From the NCBI GenBank assembly GCA_023410885.1, contig JAEYPI010000046.1:1-30262 (forward strand): a DNA stretch of 30,262 nt, in the 5' to 3' direction. Below the pieces are notes generated by a model. That model saw nothing but the letters and a program-made list of their open reading frames with translations. It made no database searches and was not told the DNA's origin. The position numbers and the translations under genes were made by a program. Shown in pieces: positions 1 through 6,743 of the stretch (its first letter is position 1; each line of letters begins with the position of its first letter). This DNA comes from Bacillota bacterium. GTDB taxonomy: Bacteria > Bacillota > Clostridia > DSM-8532.

Positions 1-15
1 GTTATTGGGTGTCAT
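1..15 (-). CDS. Possible start of a protein running off the left edge
   Basis: On the minus strand an ATG at 15-13 opens a reading frame beginning MTPNN that leaves the window after five codons. A purine-rich stretch (GAAGAGGAT) lies directly upstream, but its spacing to the ATG is short. It would be the next gene of the hydrogenase-sensor operon, 56 nt after the DRTGG gene. Too little is visible to name a family. Confidence 0.3.
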
Positions 16-68
16 ATCCTCTTCGGCGCATGGAGATAAACAGGAATGAATATGAAGATCCACCCAGT

Positions 69-107
69 ACTTCATGACGGGTCTAGAAGCACCGAAAGCA
101 CTTCATG
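69..107 (-). repeat. Divergent hairpin-tail repeat copy at the end of the DRTGG gene
   Basis: Read on the minus strand, a weak stem (AAGTGC paired with GTGCTT using two G-U pairs, loop TTTCG) is followed by CTAGACCCGT. These ten bases are identical to the tail of the units at 18372-18506. The segment is flanked by 8-bp direct repeats ACTTCATG at 69-76 and 100-107. It encodes the last residues of the upstream protein and its TGA stop. It would be the only copy in minus orientation, and the middle of the tail is missing, so membership is tentative. Confidence 0.35.
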
Positions 108-416
108 GCAAACCTTGGCTGTTCCGGATGAGCATGAAAGAAAAACCACCCCTTTTTCAAGGGCTCTTTCCAGAGTTTGCTGTTCAACAAAGATGCTTTC
201 CGGAATAAGTACACAGGCGGCGTCGGTCAAGGAGGCTACAGCCACCACATTGAGATTAGTATGAACGGTAACCCACAGATCCCCGCTTTGCACCTTAGCC
301 ATGGCGTGGCTCAAGAGATCGCAGGCATAGACTCCGGTCACCTCATTTTTCAAGCGGTCAGTTCCACCGGACATGATGGTAAAGCCTAATTTATGCGCTA
401 ATTCTTCTACTGTCAT
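72..416 (-). CDS. DRTGG-domain protein (sensor-hydrogenase operon)
   Basis: The 114-residue protein resembles the small stand-alone DRTGG-domain proteins that accompany iron-only hydrogenase-like genes in Clostridia. Recognisable features are an N-terminal helix (TVEELAHKLGF), a VYACDLLSHAM segment and a GDLWVTVHTNLNVVAVA core strand. Start: the reading frame extends to 452, but the ATG at 416 is preceded by AAGAGGA at good spacing and begins at the domain edge, so I use it. It is the fourth visible gene of a minus-strand operon, 99 nt downstream of the hydrogenase gene. The domain's exact role is unknown; in other proteins DRTGG is linked to regulation or ligand binding. The last codons (VLLDPS) and the TGA stop lie in a segment resembling the hairpin repeat family of this window. 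Confidence 0.75.
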   Translation of the reverse strand: MTVEELAHKLGFTIMSGGTDRLKNEVTGVYACDLLSHAMAKVQSGDLWVTVHTNLNVVAVASLTDAACVLIPESIFVEQQTLERALEKGVVFLSCSSGTAKVCHEVLSVLLDPS

Positions 417-515
417 TTTATCCTCTTTTCTAAAACACACTGCCACAAACATGCCCAGAATTAAGACTGAACAGAACTGACAGTGATTTTCGTACTTTAT
501 CTCCCTGCCTTCATG

Positions 516-1811
516 CTAAGAATCTTCTATCTGATGTAATTGGTTGGCAATATTATTAACCTTTTCACGCAGCTTAAATATGCAATCTGTCTCTTTGGCA
601 TTTTCTCTGACTATATCTTCTGCCAACGCTCGGCAGCTTGGTGCACCACAAGCCCCACAATCCAGCCCTGGAAGGCCGTCCGTGATTTCGTCAATCATTT
701 GCATTTTCTCGAGGGCTTTTATCATATTATCATCAAGCTTCAGGACAGGCCTGTACTCAACGGTGGACTTCCAGACATACTCGTTGACATTTTCAACCTT
801 TTTGACACTATGAGTATGATTTTTCTTAATTCTATTTATTTCATTTTTTAGATTTACTTTTGCAATAAACGGATTTTCAACGGTTAACGGGCCTCCCAGA
901 CAGCCCTCCGGACAGGCCAGAGCTTCTATAAAATCAATATTATCAAGGCTTCCTTGAACGGCTTGTTCTAAAATGGTATTAATGTTATTTATACCATGTA
1001 CGGCAATGCGCCGTCCTTCTTGAATGGCTGAGCTTTCACCCCCTGTTCCGGCCCATGCCACACCAATGGCACTTGACAGTGAAAATTGCTCCGGTTCCTT
1101 TTCTTTATGCTTCTTCATAATATCAAGAAGCGGGAGGTACACATCCTTTAAAGCTAAAACACCGTCTACATGAGATTTTTTGTTTTCATAGGGTGCTTTA
1201 ACACTGGTCACTTTTGCTGCACAGGGTGAAATGAAGAAAGCACCTATTTCTTCAGGAGGAATGCCCAGCTTCTCATGGACCTCCTGTTTAGACAAGGTTG
1301 CTGCGATTTCCATTGGGGACTCAATTCTTATCAAGTTCTCAATAAGGTTGGGAAAGCGCACCTGAATGAGTTTTACAACGGCCGGGCATGCAGATGAGAT
1401 TACAGGTCTTCTTATCTCTTGATTCTTTAGATAGAGTTCTGAGGCATGGGTGACGATTTCCGCCGCCCTAGCCACCTCATAAACATAATCGAATCCCAAC
1501 TGCTCCAATGCGTAGATAATCCGCTCACGTGGGAATTTATCTCCAAACTGCCCGTATAGAGAAGGCGCCGGCAGCGCAATTTTATAGCGATAAGCTGATA
1601 CACTCTCCAGTGAATCTGTAACTGCTTTTTTGGCACGATAGGGACATACCCTAATACACTCCCCGCAATCGATACACCGCTCTTTTATGATGACTGCCTT
1701 GCCGTTACGAACGCGAATTGCTTCTGTAGGGCAGTGCTTAATGCAATTGGTACAGCCCTTACATTTTTCTTTAATTAGCATAACAGAGTGAAAATACTCC
1801 TGCTCCATCAT
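516..1811 (-). CDS. HydS-like sensory [FeFe]-hydrogenase
   Basis: The 431-residue iron-sulphur protein has three parts. Residues 17-27 and 46-56 are two [4Fe-4S] ferredoxin motifs (CxxCxxCxxxC). The centre is an iron-hydrogenase large-subunit domain: the four cysteines that bind the H-cluster cubane are present in SSACP (Cys142), SPCAAK (Cys197) and ACPEGC (Cys300, Cys304). The C-terminal domain is a CxxCxxxxC...C iron-sulphur motif (Cys385, 388, 393, 410). In catalytic enzymes the residue before the first cubane ligand is a proton-relaying cysteine; here it is Ala141, and MPC has become SPC. Such changes, the absence of a partner subunit, and neighbouring ATPase and DRTGG genes fit the putative H2- or redox-sensing (group C/D) hydrogenases rather than an H2-producing enzyme. 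The sensing role is inferred. An AAGGGG precedes the start; Met2 is equally possible. Confidence 0.85.
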   Translation of the reverse strand: MMEQEYFHSVMLIKEKCKGCTNCIKHCPTEAIRVRNGKAVIIKERCIDCGECIRVCPYRAKKAVTDSLESVSAYRYKIALPAPSLYGQFGDKFPRERIIYALEQLGFDYVYEVARAAEIVTHASELYLKNQEIRRPVISSACPAVVKLIQVRFPNLIENLIRIESPMEIAATLSKQEVHEKLGIPPEEIGAFFISPCAAKVTSVKAPYENKKSHVDGVLALKDVYLPLLDIMKKHKEKEPEQFSLSSAIGVAWAGTGGESSAIQEGRRIAVHGINNINTILEQAVQGSLDNIDFIEALACPEGCLGGPLTVENPFIAKVNLKNEINRIKKNHTHSVKKVENVNEYVWKSTVEYRPVLKLDDNMIKALEKMQMIDEITDGLPGLDCGACGAPSCRALAEDIVRENAKETDCIFKLREKVNNIANQLHQIEDS

Positions 1812-1844
1812 GAAACCCCTTCGCTCATTGATAAAATCAAAGGG

Positions 1845-2276
1845 CTATACGGCGCTGAAGAAAACCGTAATATTCACCGTAGTACCCTTATTAAGCTCGG
1901 TGTCTATCTTTAAAATATCTGAATGCTTTTTAATATTGGAAAGGCCCATTCCTGCCCCGAATCCCATTTCTCTGATGCTGTCAGGGGCAGTGGAATACCC
2001 TTCTTGCATGGCCAATTCCAAATCAGCTATGCCGGGTCCCTCATCAGAGATGCATATGGTTACCTTGCTTCCGTCAATCTCAACGTGAGCCTTTCCCCCA
2101 TGTCCATGAATAACCGCGTTTATCTCAGCCTCATACATTGCTATGGATGTACGCTTAACCACGTAAGGATCTACACCAAGCTGAGCCAAAATTTTTCGTA
2201 CACTGCTTGAGGCTTCACCCGCTACCGTAAAATCGTTAGCCGGTATAAAATAGTCTCTCACAATTACATTATTCAT
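1845..2276 (-). CDS. Anti-sigma-factor-like ATP-binding protein (HATPase_c)
   Basis: The 143-residue protein is a single GHKL/HATPase_c domain like RsbW and SpoIIAB. It has the N-box (EAEINAVIHG), the G1 box (DEGPGI) and the G2 box (GFGAGMGLSNIKKHSD), and no phosphorylatable histidine domain. Such proteins act as serine kinases or anti-sigma factors. The gene starts 3 nt after the stop of the upstream DRTGG gene, and its ribosome site (GGAG) overlaps the end of that gene, so the two are probably translationally coupled. Placed directly before the hydrogenase-like gene, it is a likely signalling partner passing on its redox or H2 state. The target is not visible in this window. Confidence 0.85.
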   Translation of the reverse strand: MNNVIVRDYFIPANDFTVAGEASSSVRKILAQLGVDPYVVKRTSIAMYEAEINAVIHGHGGKAHVEIDGSKVTICISDEGPGIADLELAMQEGYSTAPDSIREMGFGAGMGLSNIKKHSDILKIDTELNKGTTVNITVFFSAV

Positions 2277-2279
2277 CCT

Positions 2280-2627
2280 TTATTCTCCATGACCATGAAT
2301 ACCATTTTTATAGAGCCTTCCGCTAGCTACAAAGAGGGGGTGCTGGGTATAAAGAAGAACAATTCCTTTTTCTTCAGCCAGCTCAATCATGGGTGCTGGG
2401 GGCTTCTTCCCCCTAACAAAGATTACAACCTTGATATCCATCATTTCAGCAGTCCGAACCACCTGTGGGTTCACCAGGCCTGTCAAAAGCATGGCGCTTT
2501 CCTTCGAGAAAGCCATGACGTCACTCATAAGGTCAGCGCTACAGGCGGATCGTATATCCATGTCTGCACAATTGAATTGAGTGCAGACCTCCGCATCGAG
2601 AATGCTGGCTATTTCTTCTATTTTCAT
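2280..2627 (-). CDS. DRTGG-domain protein, first gene of the sensor-hydrogenase operon
   Basis: A 115-residue DRTGG-like protein and probable first gene of the operon. It begins MKIEEIASILDAEV, the helix typical of the family, followed by a core with DLMSDVMAFSKE and LLTGLVNPQVVRTAEMMDIKVVIFVRGKKP. The last segment is usual for HPr-kinase-associated DRTGG domains, but no kinase domain is present. GAGGTG lies 4 nt before the ATG. It is a paralogue-like partner of the protein at 72-416, so two DRTGG proteins flank the ATPase and hydrogenase. Their function is unknown; regulation of the hydrogenase module is the natural guess from context. Confidence 0.75.
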   Translation of the reverse strand: MKIEEIASILDAEVCTQFNCADMDIRSACSADLMSDVMAFSKESAMLLTGLVNPQVVRTAEMMDIKVVIFVRGKKPPAPMIELAEEKGIVLLYTQHPLFVASGRLYKNGIHGHGE

Positions 2628-2689
2628 ATTTCACCTCATAAAATAGGAGTCCTGTTAAGCTTTTCAATATTTTACAATCGTGAACTCTG

Positions 2690-2702
2690 GGAACATTGTT
2701 CC
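2690..2702. promoter_or_regulatory. Small palindrome upstream of the sensor-hydrogenase operon
   Basis: GGAACATTGTTCC is a perfect inverted repeat (GGAAC/GTTCC around ATT) about 63 bp upstream of the first gene of the operon. The gene-free stretch 2628-2831 holds no clear sigma-A promoter. The palindrome could be an operator, but at this length it could also be chance. It does not fit the Rex consensus. Confidence 0.25.
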
Positions 2703-2831
2703 TCAGAAGCATATTACAGTATAGTCAGTGTAAGCTTGTTGTTGACTCAATAAGCGGGGCTTGCTGCATGCAGATGAACGGAGCTCGTTGATTGCATAAT
2801 GATGAACCAACTTAGTTAAGGAAGTATTAGT

Positions 2832-3050
2832 TTATTCTGCATGGATATCACGGGTATCAAGATGGGTATTTAAATCCTCCACGAGCTTGTCAGCATCAAT
2901 ACCATGAACCGAGCATGCATCAGCGATACTTTCACCTGATGCCGAGGGACATCCGAGACAATGCATACCGTGCTTTATAAAAATAGGGGCTGTTGTCCTA
3001 TCCATCATCAGGACATCAATAATAATCGTATCCTTGGTTATATTTCCCAT
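2832..3050 (-). CDS. DUF1858 redox-disulphide protein
   Basis: The 72-residue protein matches the DUF1858 / hybrid-cluster-protein-associated disulphide domain family: a conserved N-terminal strand (TKDTIIIDVLMMD), a helix ending in GMHCLGCPSASGESI, and a terminal helix. The CLGC pair is the expected redox-active or metal-binding site. The frame opens at 3080, but the ATG at 3050 is preceded by GGAGGG and gives the usual family length. It stands alone on the minus strand with its own promoter-like sequence. The family is common in anaerobes and its reaction is not known. Confidence 0.85.
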   Translation of the reverse strand: MGNITKDTIIIDVLMMDRTTAPIFIKHGMHCLGCPSASGESIADACSVHGIDADKLVEDLNTHLDTRDIHAE

Positions 3051-3078
3051 TTTCACCCTCCAAAAATGTTGAATTTTC

Positions 3079-3107
3079 AATTATCCTATACATTTTTATT
3101 ATATCAA
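3079..3107 (-). promoter_or_regulatory. Putative promoter of the DUF1858 gene
   Basis: On the minus strand TTGATA is followed after 17 nt by ATAATT, about 30 nt before the start codon. Both boxes are near the sigma-A consensus, though the surrounding sequence is AT-rich, which makes chance matches likelier. Confidence 0.4.
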
Positions 3108-3141
3108 AAACCAAAAAATGCGCAACCTATATGGATTAGGA

Positions 3142-3170
3142 TTGACTTTGCACACGGTATTGTGTTACTT
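3142..3170 (+). promoter_or_regulatory. Putative promoter of the OadG-like gene
   Basis: TTGACT and TTACTT are separated by 17 nt and lie about 47 nt upstream of the ATG at 3217. The -35 box is strong and the -10 box weak. An inverted repeat TGTTA/TAACA with a 4-nt gap overlaps the -10 box (3163-3176) and could be an operator. Confidence 0.4.
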
Positions 3171-3216
3171 TTAACAGGACAACATTAAGACATAAGAAAA
3201 GCGGAGGTGGATTAAT

Positions 3217-3495
3217 ATGTCACTGTTTTCTAAGCTTTTTGGATCTAGTAAACCTCAAACAGAAAATGCCATGAATGATGATCTATCAAAAACTGAAAGT
3301 GCTGTGGCAATTCATGACAGTCACGATACAAAAGATGATGGAGAGTTGGTTGCAGTTATCATGGCTGCCCTTATGAATATGCTATCCGGGGATGCGGTAA
3401 GCGATCTTCGCATTAAGTCCATTCGTCGCATTGGAAGAAATTCTCCGATATGGAATACAGCCGGTCGGGATGAGTATATTGCTTCTAAACTTTAA
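3217..3495 (+). CDS. Lone OadG-like cytoplasmic domain protein
   Basis: This 92-residue protein has an acidic, flexible N-terminal half and a C-terminal half resembling the soluble end of sodium-pump decarboxylase gamma subunits (OadG/GcdC): ELVAVIMAAL, then RIKSIRRIGRNSPIWNTAGR and a basic end. In that family this pattern (ELVAVI...SIRR...WN.AGR) follows a membrane helix, but no membrane segment is present here. No decarboxylase subunit genes lie nearby. GGAGGTGG precedes the ATG. It could be a relic, a regulator or an assembly factor; the function is unknown. Its TAA stop forms the first bases of a degenerate hairpin-tail repeat, and a strong terminator follows about 50 nt later, so it is probably transcribed alone. 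Confidence 0.6.
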   Translation: MSLFSKLFGSSKPQTENAMNDDLSKTESAVAIHDSHDTKDDGELVAVIMAALMNMLSGDAVSDLRIKSIRRIGRNSPIWNTAGRDEYIASKL

Positions 3496-3530
3496 GAGGT
3501 GGATCACATAAACAAGCCTGGACCCATTAA
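3493..3530 (+). repeat. Degenerate hairpin-tail repeat, single copy
   Basis: The unit begins with TAAGAG (compare TAGAG elsewhere), has only a weak stem (GTG/CAC), and ends with ACAAGCCTGGACCCATTA. That differs from the consensus tail at two internal positions (CTG for CTC, CAT for CGT). The first three bases are the stop codon of the gene before it. It is probably an old, decayed copy. Confidence 0.6.
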
Positions 3531-3548
3531 ATGCTTCGACAAAAAATT

Positions 3549-3577
3549 AAGCTGCTTTTATTAAAAAGCAGCTTTTC
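3549..3577 (+). terminator. Intrinsic terminator after the OadG-like gene
   Basis: An 11-bp perfect stem AAGCTGCTTTT / AAAAGCAGCTT with loop ATTA is followed by a short T run. It lies between the OadG-like gene and the apgM promoter. Confidence 0.75.
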
Positions 3578-3634
3578 CCATATTGTTGTCTCCAGTATTT
3601 TCACTGGCATGCTACTAAAAAAGAATTGAACGTC

Positions 3635-3643
3635 TGGTATAAT
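3635..3643 (+). promoter_or_regulatory. Extended -10 promoter of apgM
   Basis: TGGTATAAT is a perfect extended -10 element about 68 nt before the apgM start. There is no good -35 box at 17 nt, which extended -10 promoters do not need. Confidence 0.5.
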
Positions 3644-3710
3644 AACCCACCGCTCACCAGAGATGTTCTGTGCATGCAATTCTATCAAACAGATTTTAAG
3701 GGGGGCTCCT

Positions 3711-4922
3711 ATGAAATATATTCTCATTCTCGGTGACGGCATGGCTGATTGGCCTATAGAGGAGCTTGGGGGGAAAACACCCCTTGAGGCAGCTTTTAAG
3801 CCTAACATGGATTATTTATGTAAGCGTTCAACGCTGGGCTTGGTCCATACCATCCCGGAGGGAATGCCTGCCGGAAGCGATGTGGCTAATCTTGCTGTGT
3901 TTAGTTTTGATCCTAAAGTCTTTTACACGGGACGCTCGCCGCTTGAAGCCGTCAGTATGGGCTTAGAACTCCATGACGACGATACCGCACTTCGGTGCAA
4001 TCTTGTTACCTTAAGCAATGAAGAGGCTTTTGAAGAGCGTACCATGGTTGATTACAGCGCCGGAGAAATCACGACTGAAGAATCCACCGAGCTCATGAAT
4101 GCAATCGCTCAAGGGCTTAACCAGGAGGGAATCTCCTTTTTTCCAGGCATCAGCTATCGCCACTGTCTGCTCTGGAGAAATGGCCCCATGGCTATTGCTC
4201 TCACCCCTCCCCATGATATCTCGGGGCAGAAGATATTAAATTATCTGCCAAAAGGCCCCGGACAGGAGACGGCCTTGGACCTCATGAAACGGAGTGAAGC
4301 GCTTTTAAAGGATCACCCCGTTAACCTTCGGCGCATTTCAAAAGGATTACAGCCTGCCACCTCCATTTGGCTCTGGGGACAGGGAAAGAAGCCTTCAGTC
4401 CCGCTCTTTCAGGAAAAATATGGGCTTTGCGGCTCCGTTATTTCAGCCGTCGATCTGATAAAAGGAATTGGTATTGCATCGGGCATGAAGACCGTTGAGG
4501 TTGAAGGGGCCACTGGCAATATTCATACCAATTTTAAAGGGAAAGCCGAGGCCGCCCTTAAAGAACTCAGTGAAGGCCGAGACTTTGTCTATATCCATAT
4601 TGAGGCGCCCGACGAATGCGGACACCAAGGACATCTAAAAGATAAGATTCGTGCCATAGAGCTTATTGATTCCGAGGTTCTGGGCACGCTGCTGAAGGGT
4701 TTGGAAGGCAGAAATGATTATAGGCTGATGATATTGCCGGACCATCCGACGCCCATCGCTATTAAAACCCATTGCTCGGAACCGGTCCCCTTCTTGATAT
4801 ACGATGGCCGAAAACCGGAATTGGTAAACCCCGACCAGATGTACTCCGAAGTCTGCGCCAGAACTTCCGGTGTGTTCATAGAGGAAGGCCACAAGCTGAT
4901 GGATAAATTTTTAGAGCTATAA
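3711..4922 (+). CDS. apgM: Cofactor-independent phosphoglycerate mutase, archaeal type
   Basis: The 403-residue enzyme is of the ApgM branch of the alkaline-phosphatase superfamily and interconverts 3- and 2-phosphoglycerate in glycolysis. Visible motifs are the N-terminal metal-binding MKYILILGDGMADWP, the serine-containing PAGSDVANLAVFSFDP where the phospho-serine forms, the metal-binding EAPDECGHQGHLKDK, and LPDHPTP with KTHCSEPVPF near the C-terminus. The reading frame extends upstream to 3663, but the ATG at 3711 has a GGGGGG ribosome site and starts exactly at the conserved first strand. It has its own extended -10 promoter and is followed by a hairpin terminator, so it looks monocistronic. 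Members of this family are sometimes annotated as homoserine kinase type II, but no threonine genes lie nearby. Confidence 0.92.
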   Translation: MKYILILGDGMADWPIEELGGKTPLEAAFKPNMDYLCKRSTLGLVHTIPEGMPAGSDVANLAVFSFDPKVFYTGRSPLEAVSMGLELHDDDTALRCNLVTLSNEEAFEERTMVDYSAGEITTEESTELMNAIAQGLNQEGISFFPGISYRHCLLWRNGPMAIALTPPHDISGQKILNYLPKGPGQETALDLMKRSEALLKDHPVNLRRISKGLQPATSIWLWGQGKKPSVPLFQEKYGLCGSVISAVDLIKGIGIASGMKTVEVEGATGNIHTNFKGKAEAALKELSEGRDFVYIHIEAPDECGHQGHLKDKIRAIELIDSEVLGTLLKGLEGRNDYRLMILPDHPTPIAIKTHCSEPVPFLIYDGRKPELVNPDQMYSEVCARTSGVFIEEGHKLMDKFLEL

Positions 4923-4989
4923 ATATTCACTCAAAAATGAATTGAATGATCGGCCTTTTTATGTAAAAATCTCTCCTCATAGAATATAT

Positions 4990-5036
4990 AAGAGCTGTCG
5001 CCCGGTGATGGTAATTCACCTGTGCAACAGCTCTTT
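4990..5036. terminator. Bidirectional terminator between convergent genes
   Basis: The outer stem AAGAGCTGT/ACAGCTCTT and inner stem GGTGA/TCACC form a long hairpin. The 3' side is T-rich on the plus strand (CTCTTTAATTTTG) and A/T-rich on the minus side. It separates apgM from the convergent PP2C/LysM gene and can serve both. Confidence 0.7.
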
Positions 5037-5053
5037 AATTTTGTCGCTTAGTG

Positions 5054-6412
5054 CTATTGTGCCAGCAGAACGTCCTTAGGTGGAACCTTAATGACCTGGT
5101 CAATTTTAATTTTGTTCGGATCGCTGATATTATTATACGTGCATAGCTTACCGACCAAATCAGTGTTGCCATAGTATTTTCTGGCGATAGAATTAATGCT
5201 CTCTCCCGACTTTACCACGTGATTAATGATTTCCCCTGCATTAGGCGTGGGAGTAGGTGTCTCTTCAGGGGTATTGGTAGGCTCAGTGGTTGGTTCTTCT
5301 GTCGGTTCATCAGTTGGAATCCCCGTCTCACCTGGTGTGGGTGTAACCGATGCGCTAGTGGACGGAGGCGGTGAAGGAAGATTATTCTTTCCTGTATTCA
5401 TTAAGGAATTAATGATCAGGTACAAGAAACCAAAAAGCACCAAGACCGTTAAAATAACCAATGTCACGAAAATGATACTTTGATACTTACTAGAACTGCG
5501 CTTATTGTATTTATAGGTAACTGCGGGCGCTTTATTAAGCTTATCAACCTTGGCCTTCATGGCCTGTTGCGTCTGCTTGGGGGAAGGCACTCTCTTTGGG
5601 GCTCCCTGACCCTCAAAAATTCTCTCCACCTGTACCACCAAAGCTGTCAGATCGCCGCTGGATTTGCGTTTCATGGCTTCATCAACCAATCGAAAAGCAA
5701 TATACCCACTATCACTTCTGAGTGATAATAAGTCCTCAACCTTTTCCTCGCCAAGTGCTTCCATAAGACCATCACTCAGAAGCACAAAGGAATCTCCCTC
5801 CTGAAGATCATAAATATCGGAAACAATAATGCTCCCTTTATTTTCACCATCGGGGAGTTCTATTTCATCGGGCTCATCCGATTCATAGATTTTTGCATCA
5901 ATCATACGCTTGGCTTTGGTTGTTTCTGAAGCTAAAGGTCTGAACATACCTTCGCGCATCATAAAAATGTGGCCTTTTCCACCTGAAAGTGCCACGAATT
6001 GGCTGTCGGAAAGGAGCAGCCCTGAAAACCCGAGATGCCAACGCGAGTCGGTCACAGGTATTTTATTCATTTCAAGAATGCTCTCTAAAAGCCGTTCAGT
6101 ATCGTTAATTCGGGCTTCAAATTCTTTCGCCTTGGAGTCAATATCCCCCTCATTAACCGTAATTTTCTCGTGATATCTCCCTATTTCCTTGAGAATGGAC
6201 ACATTGGTATCCTCTCCGGGATCATCAACGATCATATTATCCGAAACTGCAAAGAGATACTCCGACCCTCTATTTTCCATTGAAGCCTGAACATTATCGA
6301 TGTGGTGCTCGGATGTAAATTTGCCGTTCATGTAGAAGGAATTGGTGTTGTTCGTTCTTCCGTACCCCAAACGGGAATAGACACACGAATTCACTTTGAT
6401 CACGCTACTCAT
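5054..6412 (-). CDS. PP2C-like phosphatase fused to membrane helix and LysM domain
   Basis: A 452-residue membrane protein. Residues about 1-270 resemble a PP2C serine/threonine phosphatase: FAVSDNM at the first metal site (the usual DG is DN), LALSGG-like strands, FVLLSDGLMEALG and SSGDLTALVVQV near the end. Residues 313-336 are a single membrane helix. Residues 345-392 form a Pro/Thr/Glu-rich linker, and residues about 397-445 a LysM domain (NHVVKSGESINSIARKYYGN). The phosphatase should be cytoplasmic and the LysM domain outside, touching peptidoglycan. This mirrors PASTA kinases such as PrkC and suggests an envelope-linked signalling role, which is inference. The altered metal motif leaves catalysis open. 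AGAGGAG precedes the ATG; it has its own promoter and is divergent from the acyl-CoA synthetase. Confidence 0.8.
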   Translation of the reverse strand: MSSVIKVNSCVYSRLGYGRTNNTNSFYMNGKFTSEHHIDNVQASMENRGSEYLFAVSDNMIVDDPGEDTNVSILKEIGRYHEKITVNEGDIDSKAKEFEARINDTERLLESILEMNKIPVTDSRWHLGFSGLLLSDSQFVALSGGKGHIFMMREGMFRPLASETTKAKRMIDAKIYESDEPDEIELPDGENKGSIIVSDIYDLQEGDSFVLLSDGLMEALGEEKVEDLLSLRSDSGYIAFRLVDEAMKRKSSGDLTALVVQVERIFEGQGAPKRVPSPKQTQQAMKAKVDKLNKAPAVTYKYNKRSSSKYQSIIFVTLVILTVLVLFGFLYLIINSLMNTGKNNLPSPPPSTSASVTPTPGETGIPTDEPTEEPTTEPTNTPEETPTPTPNAGEIINHVVKSGESINSIARKYYGNTDLVGKLCTYNNISDPNKIKIDQVIKVPPKDVLLAQ

Positions 6413-6468
6413 TGGATTCTCCTCTTTTCGACATGACTATCGCCATTATTGATCACATTTATGACATC

Positions 6469-6498
6469 ATAATACCATAGCAAGGTCCTATTTTTCAA
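6469..6498 (-). promoter_or_regulatory. Putative promoter of the PP2C/LysM gene
   Basis: On the minus strand TTGAAA and TATTAT are spaced by 18 nt, about 57 nt before the start codon. The divergent gap 6413-6743 also contains the acyl-CoA synthetase promoter and an 18-bp near-palindrome; no small gene was seen in it. Confidence 0.45.
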
Positions 6499-6560
6499 CA
6501 ATGTTAGCGAAATTACTTGGCTTTATTGACAAAGTTTATGGGAGTTTCACTGAAAATCAA

Positions 6561-6578
6561 ATAGGGTGATCATCCTAT
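6561..6578. promoter_or_regulatory. Near-perfect 18-bp palindrome in the divergent promoter region
   Basis: ATAGGGTGATCATCCTAT is an inverted repeat with one mismatched pair, centred on TGATCA. It lies about 63 bp upstream of the -35 box of the acyl-CoA synthetase gene and on the far side of the divergent promoter, so it could be an operator for either gene. No regulator family is assigned. Confidence 0.35.
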
Positions 6579-6640
6579 AGCCAGAGGATAGTCCTTTCGA
6601 TGGGAAAACAGCCCTTGGCCCTCATAGAGCGTTCTTTTTA

Positions 6641-6669
6641 TTGTCATCCCTTTTAGTTTCAAGTATAAT
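6641..6669 (+). promoter_or_regulatory. Strong sigma-A-like promoter of the acyl-CoA synthetase gene
   Basis: TTGTCA and a perfect TATAAT are separated by 17 nt. The predicted start of transcription is near 6676, about 68 nt before the chosen ATG. Confidence 0.7.
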
Positions 6670-6743
6670 AGTTTTCGTCATGTGCGTAATAGCCAAAAAA
6701 TACAACTTCACACATGGCCAAAGCAAAGTTAGGAGCTATCAGG

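Noticed and set aside
3163..3176. Rex redox-repressor site before the OadG-like gene
   Set aside because: The TGTTA/TAACA arms have a 4-nt gap where the Rex consensus needs a 6-nt distance between these bases, and the outer bases do not match.
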